A DNA stretch of 12,498 bases from Hyphomicrobiales bacterium (lineage in GTDB: Bacteria > Pseudomonadota > Alphaproteobacteria > Rhizobiales > Beijerinckiaceae). Where the stretch lies: positions 1 to 12,498 of the forward strand of contig JAATEW010000308.1 of the NCBI GenBank assembly GCA_015655535.1, in the 5' to 3' direction. Below are positions 5,227-12,498 of the stretch, one piece after another. The stretch's first letter is position 1. Each line of letters starts with the position of its first letter. The position numbers and the translations under genes are program-made. Under the pieces are notes generated by a model that saw nothing but the letters and a program-made list of their open reading frames with translations, had not been told where the DNA came from and made no database searches.

Positions 5227-6216
5227 CTAACTACCCTTCCGGTTGTGCAGGCGGCGCTCCCATTCGAAAGCCTGCCGCACGATCACATCGAGATCATCAT
5301 AGCGCGGCTGCCAGCCGAGCGTCGCACGGATGCGATCGGCGCCCGCGACGAGCGCGGCCGGGTCACCCGCCCGGCGGCCGGCGAGCCTGACCTCGAAATC
5401 GATACCCGACACTTTCTTCACCACCTCGATCACTTCGAGAACCGAGCGGCCATGGCCATAGCCGCAATTGCAGGTGAGGCTCGCGCCGCCGTTGCGCAAA
5501 TAGGCCAAGGCCTGCACATGCGCGCGTACCAGATCGGTGACTTGGATATAGTCGCGGATGCAGGTTCCTTCGGCCGTCGGATAGGTCGGGCCGAAGACAT
5601 CCATGCCTTTGCGATGGCCTAGCGCCGCCTGCACCGCCACTTTGATGAGATGCGTCGCCTGCGGCGTCGATTGGCCGAGGCGGCCCTGCGGATCGGCACC
5701 AGCGACATTGAAATAGCGCAGCACGGCATAAGTCAGCCCATAGGCCTTGGCCGTATCTTCGAGCATCCATTCGACCATGAGCTTCGAGCGGCCATACGGA
5801 TTGATCGGCGCCAACGCCACATCCTCGGTCACGGGATTGGTCGCGGGCTCGCCATAGACTGCGGCCGTCGATGAAAAGATGAAATGCTTGATCTTGTTGC
5901 GCACCGCGCATTCGAGCAGATTGCGGGCCTTGGCCGTATTATTCGCATAATAGAGCAAGGGATCGGAGACAGACTCCGGCACGACGATTTTCGCCGCGAA
6001 ATGTGTGATGGCGTCGATTCGATGCGCGCGCACGATCTCGTCGACCAGCGCCATGTCGCCGAAATCGCCGACGATCAGCGGCACGCCATCCGGGACCGCC
6101 CAGGCAAACCCGGTCGAAAGATCGTCGAGCACGACGACTTTCTCGCCCGCGTCGAGGAGCTCCAGGACCATATGGCCGCCGATATAGCCGGCGCCGCCGG
6201 TAACGAGAACGCTCAT
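5227..6216 (-). CDS. galE: UDP-glucose 4-epimerase
   Basis: This encodes 329 residues of the extended short-chain dehydrogenase family. The enzyme interconverts UDP-glucose and UDP-galactose in the cytoplasm, supplying galactose for surface polysaccharide. Visible are the NAD-binding TGGAGYIGGH (6-15), DDLSTG (31-36), the AAK-containing loop (74-76), SSTAAVYGEP (115-124) with the catalytic Ser/Thr, and the catalytic YGRSK (Y141, K145). Later blocks YFNVAGADPQGRLG and GTCIRDYIQVTDL are typical of GalE. The frame is open to 6309, but ATG 6216 is chosen because AAGGA sits 5 nt upstream and the Rossmann fold begins at once. No other polysaccharide genes are in view, so it seems to be a stand-alone gene. 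Confidence 0.93.
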   Translation of the reverse strand: MSVLVTGGAGYIGGHMVLELLDAGEKVVVLDDLSTGFAWAVPDGVPLIVGDFGDMALVDEIVRAHRIDAITHFAAKIVVPESVSDPLLYYANNTAKARNLLECAVRNKIKHFIFSSTAAVYGEPATNPVTEDVALAPINPYGRSKLMVEWMLEDTAKAYGLTYAVLRYFNVAGADPQGRLGQSTPQATHLIKVAVQAALGHRKGMDVFGPTYPTAEGTCIRDYIQVTDLVRAHVQALAYLRNGGASLTCNCGYGHGRSVLEVIEVVKKVSGIDFEVRLAGRRAGDPAALVAGADRIRATLGWQPRYDDLDVIVRQAFEWERRLHNRKGS

Positions 6217-6331
6217 ATCTGTCCTTGCTTCTATCCTTATGCGGCGGCCTATCGCTTCACGCGGGTGCCCGAAAGCCTTGAAGCGGCCTTGCTTTGCAAC
6301 CTTTACCATGTTGGGTGATTTGATAAAGGCT

Positions 6332-6348
6332 GCAGCGACATGCGCTGC
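6332..6348. promoter_or_regulatory. Possible operator palindrome upstream of the NRAMP gene
   Basis: GCAGCG-ACATG-CGCTGC is a perfect 6+6 inverted repeat, 60 nt before the TTG start, in the 191-nt galE/NRAMP intergenic region. Weaker CCTTTA (6300-6305) and TAAAGG (6324-6329) arms lie just upstream. It could bind a metal regulator, but it matches no operator I know, and six-base arms can arise by chance in GC-rich DNA. Confidence 0.25.
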
Positions 6349-6407
6349 GATTTCTTAAACCCAGGATTACGGCGGAAGGCTCTGCGCCCCTGCCCGGAGC
6401 CAGCCCT

Positions 6408-7727
6408 TTGACACAAGGCTTTCGCGAAGACCAAGACCCCGAAATCACCGATTCGGCCATCATGCCGCCGAAGGCCCGCCTGTTCAAAATTCTCGGGCCG
6501 GGATTGATCACGGGCGCCTCCGACGACGATCCGAGTGGTATCGCCACTTATTCGCAGGCGGGCGCGCAATTCGGCTATAGTCTCGGTTGGACGCTCATCT
6601 ACAGCCTGCCGCTGATGATCGCCATACAGATGATCTCGGCGCGCATCGGCCGTACAACCGGGCGCGGTCTCGCCGGCATTCTGCGTCTCTATTACCCGAA
6701 CTGGCTGCTGCAAGGCGCCGTCGCGCTCTTGCTCATCGCCAATACGATCAATCTCGGCGCCGATCTCGGCGCCATGGGCGACGCGCTCAATCTTCTGCTG
6801 CCGGGCCCGGTCTGGCTCTATGTGATCTTTTTCGGCAGCCTCTGTATCGCGATGCAGGTGGTCTTCAGTTACTCGCGTTATGTGTCCATTCTCAAATGGC
6901 TGACGATTTCGCTCTTCGCCTATATCGCCACTCTGGCCGTGGTTCACGTCGATTGGCACGTGATGGCTTTGCAAAGCTTCGTCCCGCATTTCATCTGGGA
7001 CGAGCATTTTTTGCCGACCGTCGTCGCGGTGTTCGGCACGACGATCAGTCCCTATCTCTTCTTTTGGCAATCCTCCGAAGAGGCCGAGGACGTCCAGCAT
7101 TATCCGGTGCGCGAGAAGCTTCTCTCCGCGCCGGAACAGGGCAAAAGCGCTCTGGACCGGATCGAAATCGACACCGCCGCCGGTATGAGCTTTTCGAATA
7201 CGATCGCCTTGGCGATCATGACGACGGCGGCGGCCACCTTCTATGTCAGCGGTGTGCATGACATTGAAAGTTCGGCGCAGGCGGCCAGGGCGCTTGAGCC
7301 TCTGGCCGGACATTTCGCCGCCTTTATTTTCACGCTCGGCATTTTGGGGACAGGTCTTTTGGCGGTTCCTGTGCTCGCCGGCTCCGCGGCTTACGCGGTC
7401 GGGGAAGCTTTGAAATGGCCGGTCGGCTTCGGCCGGCAAGTTCAGGAGGCCAAGGCATTTTACGCGACGGTCGTGCTCGCGACGCTTGTCGGCATGATGA
7501 TCAATTTTTCGCAAATCAATCCGATCAAGGCTTTGTATTGGAGCGCCGTCCTCAACGGCGTCGTCGCCGTGCCTATCATGATCGTCATGATGCTGATGGC
7601 GGCACGCAAGGATATTTTGGGCCGCTTTGCCATCAACGGCTGGTTGAAATTCCTGGGCTGGGTCGCGACGGGCCTCATGATCGTCTGCGTCGCGGCGATG
7701 TTCGCGGGTTTTTTCCTGCCCTCCTGA
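6408..7727 (+). CDS. NRAMP-family divalent metal transporter, non-canonical site
   Basis: This encodes a 439-residue inner-membrane protein with about eleven hydrophobic segments and the NRAMP/SLC11 fold. The signature after the first segment is GASDDDPSGIATYSQAGAQF (36-55). The canonical DPGN metal-binding motif is DPSG here (41-44), so the asparagine ligand is glycine. On helix 6, where Mn/Fe transporters carry a methionine (…MPHN), this protein reads FGTTISPYLFFWQSSEE (209-225). Similar changes define the NRAMP-related magnesium transporter (NRMT) branch as I recall it, so Mg or another hard cation is possible. The TTG start at 6408 has CGGAG about 8 nt upstream; ATG 6462 is the alternative. 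It is divergent from galE. Family certain, substrate not. Confidence 0.88.
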   Translation: MTQGFREDQDPEITDSAIMPPKARLFKILGPGLITGASDDDPSGIATYSQAGAQFGYSLGWTLIYSLPLMIAIQMISARIGRTTGRGLAGILRLYYPNWLLQGAVALLLIANTINLGADLGAMGDALNLLLPGPVWLYVIFFGSLCIAMQVVFSYSRYVSILKWLTISLFAYIATLAVVHVDWHVMALQSFVPHFIWDEHFLPTVVAVFGTTISPYLFFWQSSEEAEDVQHYPVREKLLSAPEQGKSALDRIEIDTAAGMSFSNTIALAIMTTAAATFYVSGVHDIESSAQAARALEPLAGHFAAFIFTLGILGTGLLAVPVLAGSAAYAVGEALKWPVGFGRQVQEAKAFYATVVLATLVGMMINFSQINPIKALYWSAVLNGVVAVPIMIVMMLMAARKDILGRFAINGWLKFLGWVATGLMIVCVAAMFAGFFLPS

Positions 7728-7814
7728 CGTCTAAAGTCTTCGCAATCCTCGCTTCACGCCGGGGCGGCGCGATGATATTGACCCATGGATTGCTGAAGCG
7801 GGAGAGAAAACAAT

Positions 7815-8660
7815 ATGCGCTTTGGACCTACTGGAGCCGCGGTTCTCGCCGGAGCCATTTTTGCAGTTGCCGATGCAAGGGCTCAATTGGCTTCGTCGCA
7901 ATGGTCGACTTGCACGGGCAAGCCCGATGTGGATTGGAACGAACAGATCAAGAGCTGCACGGCGTTGATCGCGTCGAATTTTGAAGCAGCCGACAATCGC
8001 GCCATTGCTTATGTCCGGCGCGGCATAGCCTATAATAACGAGTGTCAGACCGACAGCGCGATCGTCGATTACGGCGAGGCGATCAAGACCCGCCCCAACC
8101 ATGCCGAAGCCTATTACAATCGAGGCAATGCCTATCTGAGCAAAGGTGATAATGCCAGCGCCATCACCGATTTCAACAGCGCGATCGGGCTCGACATCAA
8201 AAACGCCGGCGCCTATCGCAGCCGCGGTCTGGCATTTCTCTATAGCGGCAATTTCCCCAAGGCTCAGGCCGATGTCACCGAAGCGAGCAAGCTCGATCCG
8301 AGGGACCCCTACAATGCCATATGGGCCGAGATCGTCGCCCAGCGCACCAAAGGGCCGAGCACACTGAAACAGGCGCTCTCGCAATTAAGGTCGCAGACAT
8401 GGCCTGCCCCGGTCGTTCGCATGTTCCTCGGCCAGATCAAACCGGATGCCGTCCTCGCCGCGGCGAATGATCCGGACCCCAAGAAGAAGGACGGCGAAAT
8501 TTGCGAGGCCCAATTCTATAGCGGCGAATGGGCGCTGCAAGCGGGCGACAAGGGCGAGGCGACACGGCTTTTCAAGCTCGCGGCGAAGGCCTGTCCGAAG
8601 GACTTCCTCGAATGGACCGCCGCCAATGCCGAACTCAAGGCGCTCGGCGTGATGCCGTAA
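7815..8660 (+). CDS. Exported TPR-repeat protein
   Basis: This encodes 281 residues. A signal peptide occupies residues 1-23 with cleavage after ARA, so the protein is probably periplasmic. No lipobox cysteine follows the cleavage site. Three tandem TPR units lie at about 62-96, 97-130 and 131-164 (AYVRRGIAYNNECQTDSAIV, YYNRGNAYLSKGD, YRSRGLAFLYSGNF). A fourth helical pair lies near the end (EICEAQFYSGEWALQAGDKG, then AAKACPKD). C33 and C48 could form a disulfide in the periplasm, as could C230 and C260. The ribosome binding site GGAGAG is 8 nt before ATG. TPR proteins like this often belong to envelope assembly complexes, but no partner gene is adjacent. A repeat element follows the stop. 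Confidence 0.82.
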   Translation: MRFGPTGAAVLAGAIFAVADARAQLASSQWSTCTGKPDVDWNEQIKSCTALIASNFEAADNRAIAYVRRGIAYNNECQTDSAIVDYGEAIKTRPNHAEAYYNRGNAYLSKGDNASAITDFNSAIGLDIKNAGAYRSRGLAFLYSGNFPKAQADVTEASKLDPRDPYNAIWAEIVAQRTKGPSTLKQALSQLRSQTWPAPVVRMFLGQIKPDAVLAAANDPDPKKKDGEICEAQFYSGEWALQAGDKGEATRLFKLAAKACPKDFLEWTAANAELKALGVMP

Positions 8661-8664
8661 TACT

Positions 8665-8770
8665 TAGAGCGGTTGACGTTTATATCGAACCAATCTGGTG
8701 TTCTTAAGTCTTTTTAATCGCATCTGATTGGTCCGAAAACCGCTTCGCGCTTTTCGGGCCGATGTTCTAG
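8665..8770. repeat. Intergenic palindromic repeat element between convergent genes
   Basis: It begins TAGAGCGG and ends CGGGCCGATGTTCTAG. It contains ACCAATC (8689-8695) pairing with GATTGGT (8726-8732), and a hairpin CCGAAAA…TTTTCGG (8733-8757) with inner CGC-TTC-GCG. Its right end is the counterpart of that at 512-537. It fills the whole gap between the convergent TPR and PPDK-like genes, where it could serve both as a transcript end. The AT-rich stretch at 8710-8717 (CTTTTTAA) is the only T-run. Confidence 0.72.
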
Positions 8771-10371
8771 GCCGGGGCAAGCGCCTCGGCCTTCCAACGT
8801 TCGACCTCCGCGAGTTCCGGCGGCAGCTCCAGGACGATCTCGCGCTTACCGAGCGTCACTTCGCCGGCATCGCCATCGAGCGAGAGCCAATCGCCCTCGC
8901 AAATCCTGGTGTCACTGATCGTTGCCTCGCGCCGCGCCTCATCGATCGCGAGGGTACGGCAGCCGACGAGGCAGATTTTGCCGAGCTGGCGGGCGACCAC
9001 GGCCGCATGTGCGGTACGCCCTCCGACGGCCGTCAGAATGCCCGCTGCGACGGCAAATCCTTCAACGTCTTCGGTCGATGTATCCGGCCGCACCAGGATG
9101 ACGGGTTCGCCGATCGCGGCCAATTCCTTGGCGCGTTTTGAGTCAAAGGCCACGCGGCCCGTGGCAACGCCAGGTGCTGCCGAGATCGCCGTTGCAATCG
9201 CCTGCGCAGACTCGGCAAAACGTGCGACGGCCAATTGATCTGTATCGATATACGCCAAACGCGCAAGCGCGGCCTTGATGTCGATCGCACCCTCGTGAAC
9301 GAGATCGACCGCGATATGCAGTGCCGCGCGGGGCGAGCGCTTCGCCGTGCGCGTCTGCAGAAAATAGAGCTCGCCGCCATCGACCGTGAATTCCACATCC
9401 TGCGCATCGCGGAATTCGGCTTCGATCCGGCCTATGCCCTCTTGAAGACCTTTCGCGGCCTCCGGCAGGCGCGCCGCGAGCCGTTCCGCATGGCCCGGCG
9501 TGCGCCGCCCGGAGACCACATCCTCGCCTTGGGCATCGAAGAGGAAATCGACATAAAGCTCACGCGCGCCGGTCGCCGGATTGCGGCTGAAGGCGACACC
9601 TGCGCCGGAATTGCCGCCGGAATTGCCGAACACCATGCATTGCACGGTGACCGCAGTGCCCTTGAGCCCATCGAGCTGATTGAGCCTGCGATATTCGTAG
9701 GCCTTCGCGCTTTGCCATGAGCGATAGACCGCGATGGCGGCCTCTTTCAATTGCTCGCGGGGATCTTCCGGCAGGCCATGGCCGGAGATCTGCAAGGTCA
9801 GTTCACGGAACTCGCGGGTCAGGCGTTCGAGCGCATCTGGATCGAGTTCGGTCTCGCTCTCGACGCCTTCGCGCTTGATCATATCGGCAAGCCGCTCTTC
9901 GAAACGCGCGCCCGGCACATTCAAAACGACTTCGGCATAGCCCTGAACGAGCCTGCGGAAACTGTCGAAGGCGAGGCGCGGATTGCCGCTCGTGCGGATC
10001 AAGCCATGCACGGTTTCGGTGTTAAGGCCGATGTCGAGAATGGTCTCAAGCATGCCCGGCATGGAGGCCGCAGCGCCCGAGCGCACCGAGACAAGCAGAG
10101 GCGCGCGGCTATCGCCGAAACGCCGGCCCGTCGTCTTTTCGAGCCAGGCTATGCCCGTATCGAGCCCGGTGCGAAGCGCATCGAGCGCCGCTGCGTCTCC
10201 GGCATCGACGCCGGCACAAAGGCTTGTCGGCATCACGAAGGCCGGCGGCACGTTGAGACCGAGCCGCGCCATCTGCCAGATCAGCGCGGCCTTGGAGCCG
10301 GCGATCTCGGCGGTAACATCCGGCGAACTGCCATTGCCCGCGATGAAAAGCGGCCGTTCAATTTGACTCAT
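8767..10371 (-). CDS. PPDK-like protein lacking the PEP/pyruvate barrel
   Basis: This encodes 534 residues that align by motif with the first ~510 residues of pyruvate phosphate dikinase (about 870-900). Present are the N-terminal nucleotide-binding part (GSKAALIWQMARLGLNVPPA, 25-44), PLLVSVRSGAAASMPGM (91-107), QCMVFGNSGGNSGAGVAFSR (244-263), DAQGEDVVSGRRTP (279-292) and DVEFTVDGGELYFLQTRTAK (325-344). The phosphohistidine motif GGRTAHAAVVAR has H455, the same number as the catalytic histidine of the Clostridium symbiosum enzyme. The C-terminal PEP/pyruvate TIM barrel is absent, and nothing downstream (a repeat, then a convergent gene) could encode it, so this is not a frameshift. It may autophosphorylate with ATP and pass phosphate to another acceptor. 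Its ATG overlaps the stop of the PhoU-like gene. Confidence 0.85.
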   Translation of the reverse strand: MSQIERPLFIAGNGSSPDVTAEIAGSKAALIWQMARLGLNVPPAFVMPTSLCAGVDAGDAAALDALRTGLDTGIAWLEKTTGRRFGDSRAPLLVSVRSGAAASMPGMLETILDIGLNTETVHGLIRTSGNPRLAFDSFRRLVQGYAEVVLNVPGARFEERLADMIKREGVESETELDPDALERLTREFRELTLQISGHGLPEDPREQLKEAAIAVYRSWQSAKAYEYRRLNQLDGLKGTAVTVQCMVFGNSGGNSGAGVAFSRNPATGARELYVDFLFDAQGEDVVSGRRTPGHAERLAARLPEAAKGLQEGIGRIEAEFRDAQDVEFTVDGGELYFLQTRTAKRSPRAALHIAVDLVHEGAIDIKAALARLAYIDTDQLAVARFAESAQAIATAISAAPGVATGRVAFDSKRAKELAAIGEPVILVRPDTSTEDVEGFAVAAGILTAVGGRTAHAAVVARQLGKICLVGCRTLAIDEARREATISDTRICEGDWLSLDGDAGEVTLGKREIVLELPPELAEVERWKAEALAPA

Positions 10372-12299
10372 GCGGATAATTCCTCAAGCACACGGTCACG
10401 CAGCGCCAGCGCCGCATGGGCGAGATAATCTGTTGCACCTTCGAGCCCGCGGGCTACATCCAACCCCAGCACCAGCGCGCGGGCGTCGGTTGAAGCGACG
10501 CCCATGAAAGCGCTGATGGCATCGCGTTCGGCGGCATCGGCGCTTTTTTCAACCGCCATGACGGCGTCGATCGCCTGCAGTGAATCCGTTGCATCGGCGC
10601 GATGGCCTTCCGGCAGGCGCGCGACGGCCTCGACCGCGCGCACGAGATGGCTCACGCCGTCGACCACGAGTTCTGCCAATTCGCCGAGCTTCGCGCCGCT
10701 GGCGCCGCTGCCTTTCGGCATGAGGCCCAGGAGAAAGGCGCATTCGTCCAGCGTGTCGGTCGCATTCTCGACCGCGTCGACGCATTGGCGAAGCGTATCG
10801 GCATGCTGCACGCGGGCGCAGATCTCGCGGGCCTGTACGGTCAGCCGATCAGCTTTTTCTTCCATTCGCTTGGCTTTTTGCGCGAGGCGCGAATGATCGG
10901 ATCCGGAGGCGCCATCCGCAGCCAAACCTTCAACCAGAAGCGAGGCAAGCATGCGGGTGATGCCGAGATGACGCATCAGCACGGTGAGCACCGCAGATTC
11001 CGCCGTGTCGAAAAGCTGCGAAAGATCGGCCTGGATCTCATCGCGGATGAGACGGGTCGAACGACAAGCGCTCAAGCCTTCGCTCGTCTGGCGCAGCACG
11101 CGCCGCAGAAAATCATTGGTCTCCATAGCGCCGAGCGTTTCGTCGAGGCGTGCGCCATAGGGAATGCGCCCCTCGGCCGTGCGCCTGATCGCCTCGAAGA
11201 CGAGATCGGCGCCGCCAAGTTCGAGAAAGGCCCGATGGCCATAGTCATTCGTCGCGGCGAACGTCAGGAGCTCGACCGACGCGCCTTTGCCGACGAAGAT
11301 CTGCAAGGCCTTGCGGGCCTTGTTCCAATCAATCAGAAAGACGATGCGCGAGCCGAGAAACGACAGAAAGCGCTGGAGCGCCGCCTCATCCGCGGCGTCG
11401 AAGCGTCCAACGACGAGATAGAAGACATCCTCATCGCCGACGCCATGCGCGCTCTTCTCATCGAGCGGCGTCCAGGTGACGCCCTGCCCTTCGAAGAGCG
11501 AGATGAAGAATTTCGCCCGCTGACGATGCACATCCGTATAAGTGACACTTGCTACCTTGTCCTCGACATGGACGACAAGCACATGTGCGTCGGTCGTGCC
11601 GATGTCGTTTTGGATCGTGAGCCGCGCGCCGCTGTGAACGGCGGTGGTGCCGAGGCCCGGATGACCGAAGGCGAGCACCGAAGTGCGATTGAGACCAGCC
11701 ATGAAAGCCTTGATGCGGGCGCGGTCCTGGTCGTTGACATGATGGACGCGTGCGCCATCGATCGTCTCGACTGCCATCTCGGACGCAAGCTGATTGATCG
11801 CCTTATGCGCATCCATGATCAGGAGATGCACGCTGTCGGCGCCGTCGCGGCGCGCCGAGGTCATCGCATCGATGTCGCGCGGCGCGAGTTCGTCGTGCTC
11901 GGCCTTGGGCATGGCAGGGGTGAGCGCGGCAAAGCGCCGATCGAGCGCATCGCAGATCGCGACCTTGGCAGCCTTCAGCGGCGCGAGCATGGTGGCGAGA
12001 TCGCGCCCAACTCCATCGACGAGGATCTTGGCGCCCGGTACCAGGATGCGTTCGGGCGACAGAACCCGCGTCCCCGCGATCAAGGTCTCGAACGGCACGT
12101 CGATGAGGCCGGCGGCGCGGCATTCCGGTTCGAAGGAATGCACGGCCTCACCGGGATGGCGGCTGTGAGCCGCGGCCTCCTGCAGCAAGGTCAGGCGCAG
12201 TTTGAGCCGGTCGTTAGCGGCAAGCGCATCGCCGAGCAAAGCCGGCAATAGCAGCGCCTCTTCGCCAAGTTCGCGGACAATATCGATCTTTGCAGTCAC
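10368..12299 (-). CDS. Large protein with PhoU/DUF47-like C-terminal half
   Basis: This encodes 643 residues from GTG 12299, with no signal peptide or membrane segment. The N-terminal ~400 residues are mixed alpha/beta and not recognised. They include a histidine-containing stretch (RVHHVNDQDR, then LAFGHPGLGTTAVHSG, about 184-223) and HVEDKVASVTYTDVHRQRAK (244-263). The C-terminal ~220 residues are helical with four ExxxD motifs at E480-D484, E511-D515, E584-D588 and E620-D624. They form two pairs, as in the metal-binding three-helix repeats of PhoU/DUF47. The frame extends to 12419. Rare codons (CTA, AGA, GGA) between 12300 and 12386 argue against coding there, but ATG 12386 (which overlaps the upstream stop) and GTG 12311 are alternatives. 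It is co-translated with the PPDK-like gene (ATGA). Confidence 0.78.
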   Translation of the reverse strand: MTAKIDIVRELGEEALLLPALLGDALAANDRLKLRLTLLQEAAAHSRHPGEAVHSFEPECRAAGLIDVPFETLIAGTRVLSPERILVPGAKILVDGVGRDLATMLAPLKAAKVAICDALDRRFAALTPAMPKAEHDELAPRDIDAMTSARRDGADSVHLLIMDAHKAINQLASEMAVETIDGARVHHVNDQDRARIKAFMAGLNRTSVLAFGHPGLGTTAVHSGARLTIQNDIGTTDAHVLVVHVEDKVASVTYTDVHRQRAKFFISLFEGQGVTWTPLDEKSAHGVGDEDVFYLVVGRFDAADEAALQRFLSFLGSRIVFLIDWNKARKALQIFVGKGASVELLTFAATNDYGHRAFLELGGADLVFEAIRRTAEGRIPYGARLDETLGAMETNDFLRRVLRQTSEGLSACRSTRLIRDEIQADLSQLFDTAESAVLTVLMRHLGITRMLASLLVEGLAADGASGSDHSRLAQKAKRMEEKADRLTVQAREICARVQHADTLRQCVDAVENATDTLDECAFLLGLMPKGSGASGAKLGELAELVVDGVSHLVRAVEAVARLPEGHRADATDSLQAIDAVMAVEKSADAAERDAISAFMGVASTDARALVLGLDVARGLEGATDYLAHAALALRDRVLEELSA

Positions 12300-12382
12300 G
12301 AGAGACTTCACCTTGGTTCTAAGCCATCGGGATTGATATCCAACTAGGCCAAGGCGGGGTTCGCCACCTTGCGCCAGATCAT

Positions 12383-12498
12383 TCATCGATATGTCATATC
12401 GACAGGCACCCACGGCCAAGCCTGCTTCATGCGTGCGAAGGCAGGGTCCGGAATGTTCAACTCTGCGAGATCGCGCCCTTGGAAAGGGAACCCGGCGC
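12383..12498 (-). CDS. 3' end of an unrecognised gene entering from the right edge
   Basis: A minus-strand frame is open from the window edge to a TGA at 12383-12385. It gives a 37-residue tail containing FPFQGRDLAELNIPDPAFAR and ending AWPWVPVDMTYR. The composition (tryptophan- and proline-rich, no rare codons) looks like a genuine protein C-terminus, more so than the other two frames here. I do not recognise the family. It lies upstream of the PhoU-like gene in the same direction, so it may be the first visible member of that operon. Confidence 0.55.
   Translation of the reverse strand, partial: AGFPFQGRDLAELNIPDPAFARMKQAWPWVPVDMTYR

Noticed and set aside
6217..6407. Metal riboswitch upstream of the NRAMP gene
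   Set aside because: I could not recognise the conserved core of an Mn (yybP) or Mg (ykoK) riboswitch. Only short inverted repeats are present.
6303..7514. A 403-codon minus-strand open frame across the NRAMP gene
   Set aside because: It is complementary to membrane-protein codons, giving a charged Asp/Arg/His-rich translation with no motifs. The NRAMP reading is unambiguous.
8767..10371. PPDK gene truncated by frameshift or insertion
   Set aside because: The frame ends cleanly, the following DNA is a repeat element and a convergent intact gene, and no barrel motifs appear in any frame nearby.
10602..12251. A 549-codon open frame on the plus strand opposite the PhoU-like gene
   Set aside because: It is antisense to a gene with recognisable motifs and co-translation signals. 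Its predicted protein is Arg/Asp/His-rich without family motifs, typical of a GC-rich shadow frame.

Overview
The window reads as chromosomal DNA of a GC-rich alphaproteobacterium. Several signs point to the Rhizobiales/Hyphomicrobiales, perhaps near Beijerinckiaceae: GC-rich third codon positions, intergenic palindromic repeats ending in a CCGATGyTCTAG-like motif, and a SigF/NrsF-type ECF sigma pair beside a bufferin operon. The family-level placement is an impression, not a measurement. I see no tRNA, rRNA, CRISPR array or transposase.

Layout. Positions 1-399 (minus) hold the start of a small membrane-protein gene cut by the window edge, overlapped by a DUF3253 gene. Positions 545-1072 (minus) hold a soluble TPR-like protein. 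Structured repeats fill about 424-537 and 1090-1263. Positions 1312-2507 (minus) encode an ECF sigma factor (SigF-like) and its membrane anti-sigma factor (NrsF, DUF1109). Divergent from them, 2706-5224 (plus) is a complete bufferin operon: precursor bufA (DUF2282), MNIO maturase bufB (DUF692), partner bufC (DUF2063) and DoxX-family bufD. It meets galE (5227-6216, minus) tail to tail with a 2-nt gap. Next come an NRAMP-family transporter with a non-canonical metal site (6408-7727, plus) and an exported TPR protein (7815-8660, plus), then another structured repeat. Positions 8767-12299 (minus) form a two-gene operon. It encodes a large protein with a PhoU-like C-terminal half and a PPDK-like protein that has the ATP-binding and phosphohistidine parts but no PEP/pyruvate barrel. 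The last ~115 bases hold the 3' end of a further minus-strand gene.

How the genes work together. The best-supported system is SigF-NrsF-bufferin. Both sides of the divergent intergenic region carry a near-identical GTAAC[G/A]-N16-CGAA element in the right orientation, matching the sigma-F promoter form I recall from Caulobacter. I infer that metal or redox stress sensed by NrsF, through two conserved-looking periplasmic-side cysteines, releases the sigma factor. The sigma factor then transcribes its own gene and bufABCD, giving a secreted Cys-modified peptide that buffers copper or similar metals in the periplasm. The least-described system is the PPDK-like/PhoU-like pair: it looks like a phosphoryl-transfer module whose usual acceptor domain is missing and whose partner carries four ExxxD motifs arranged as two PhoU-type repeats.
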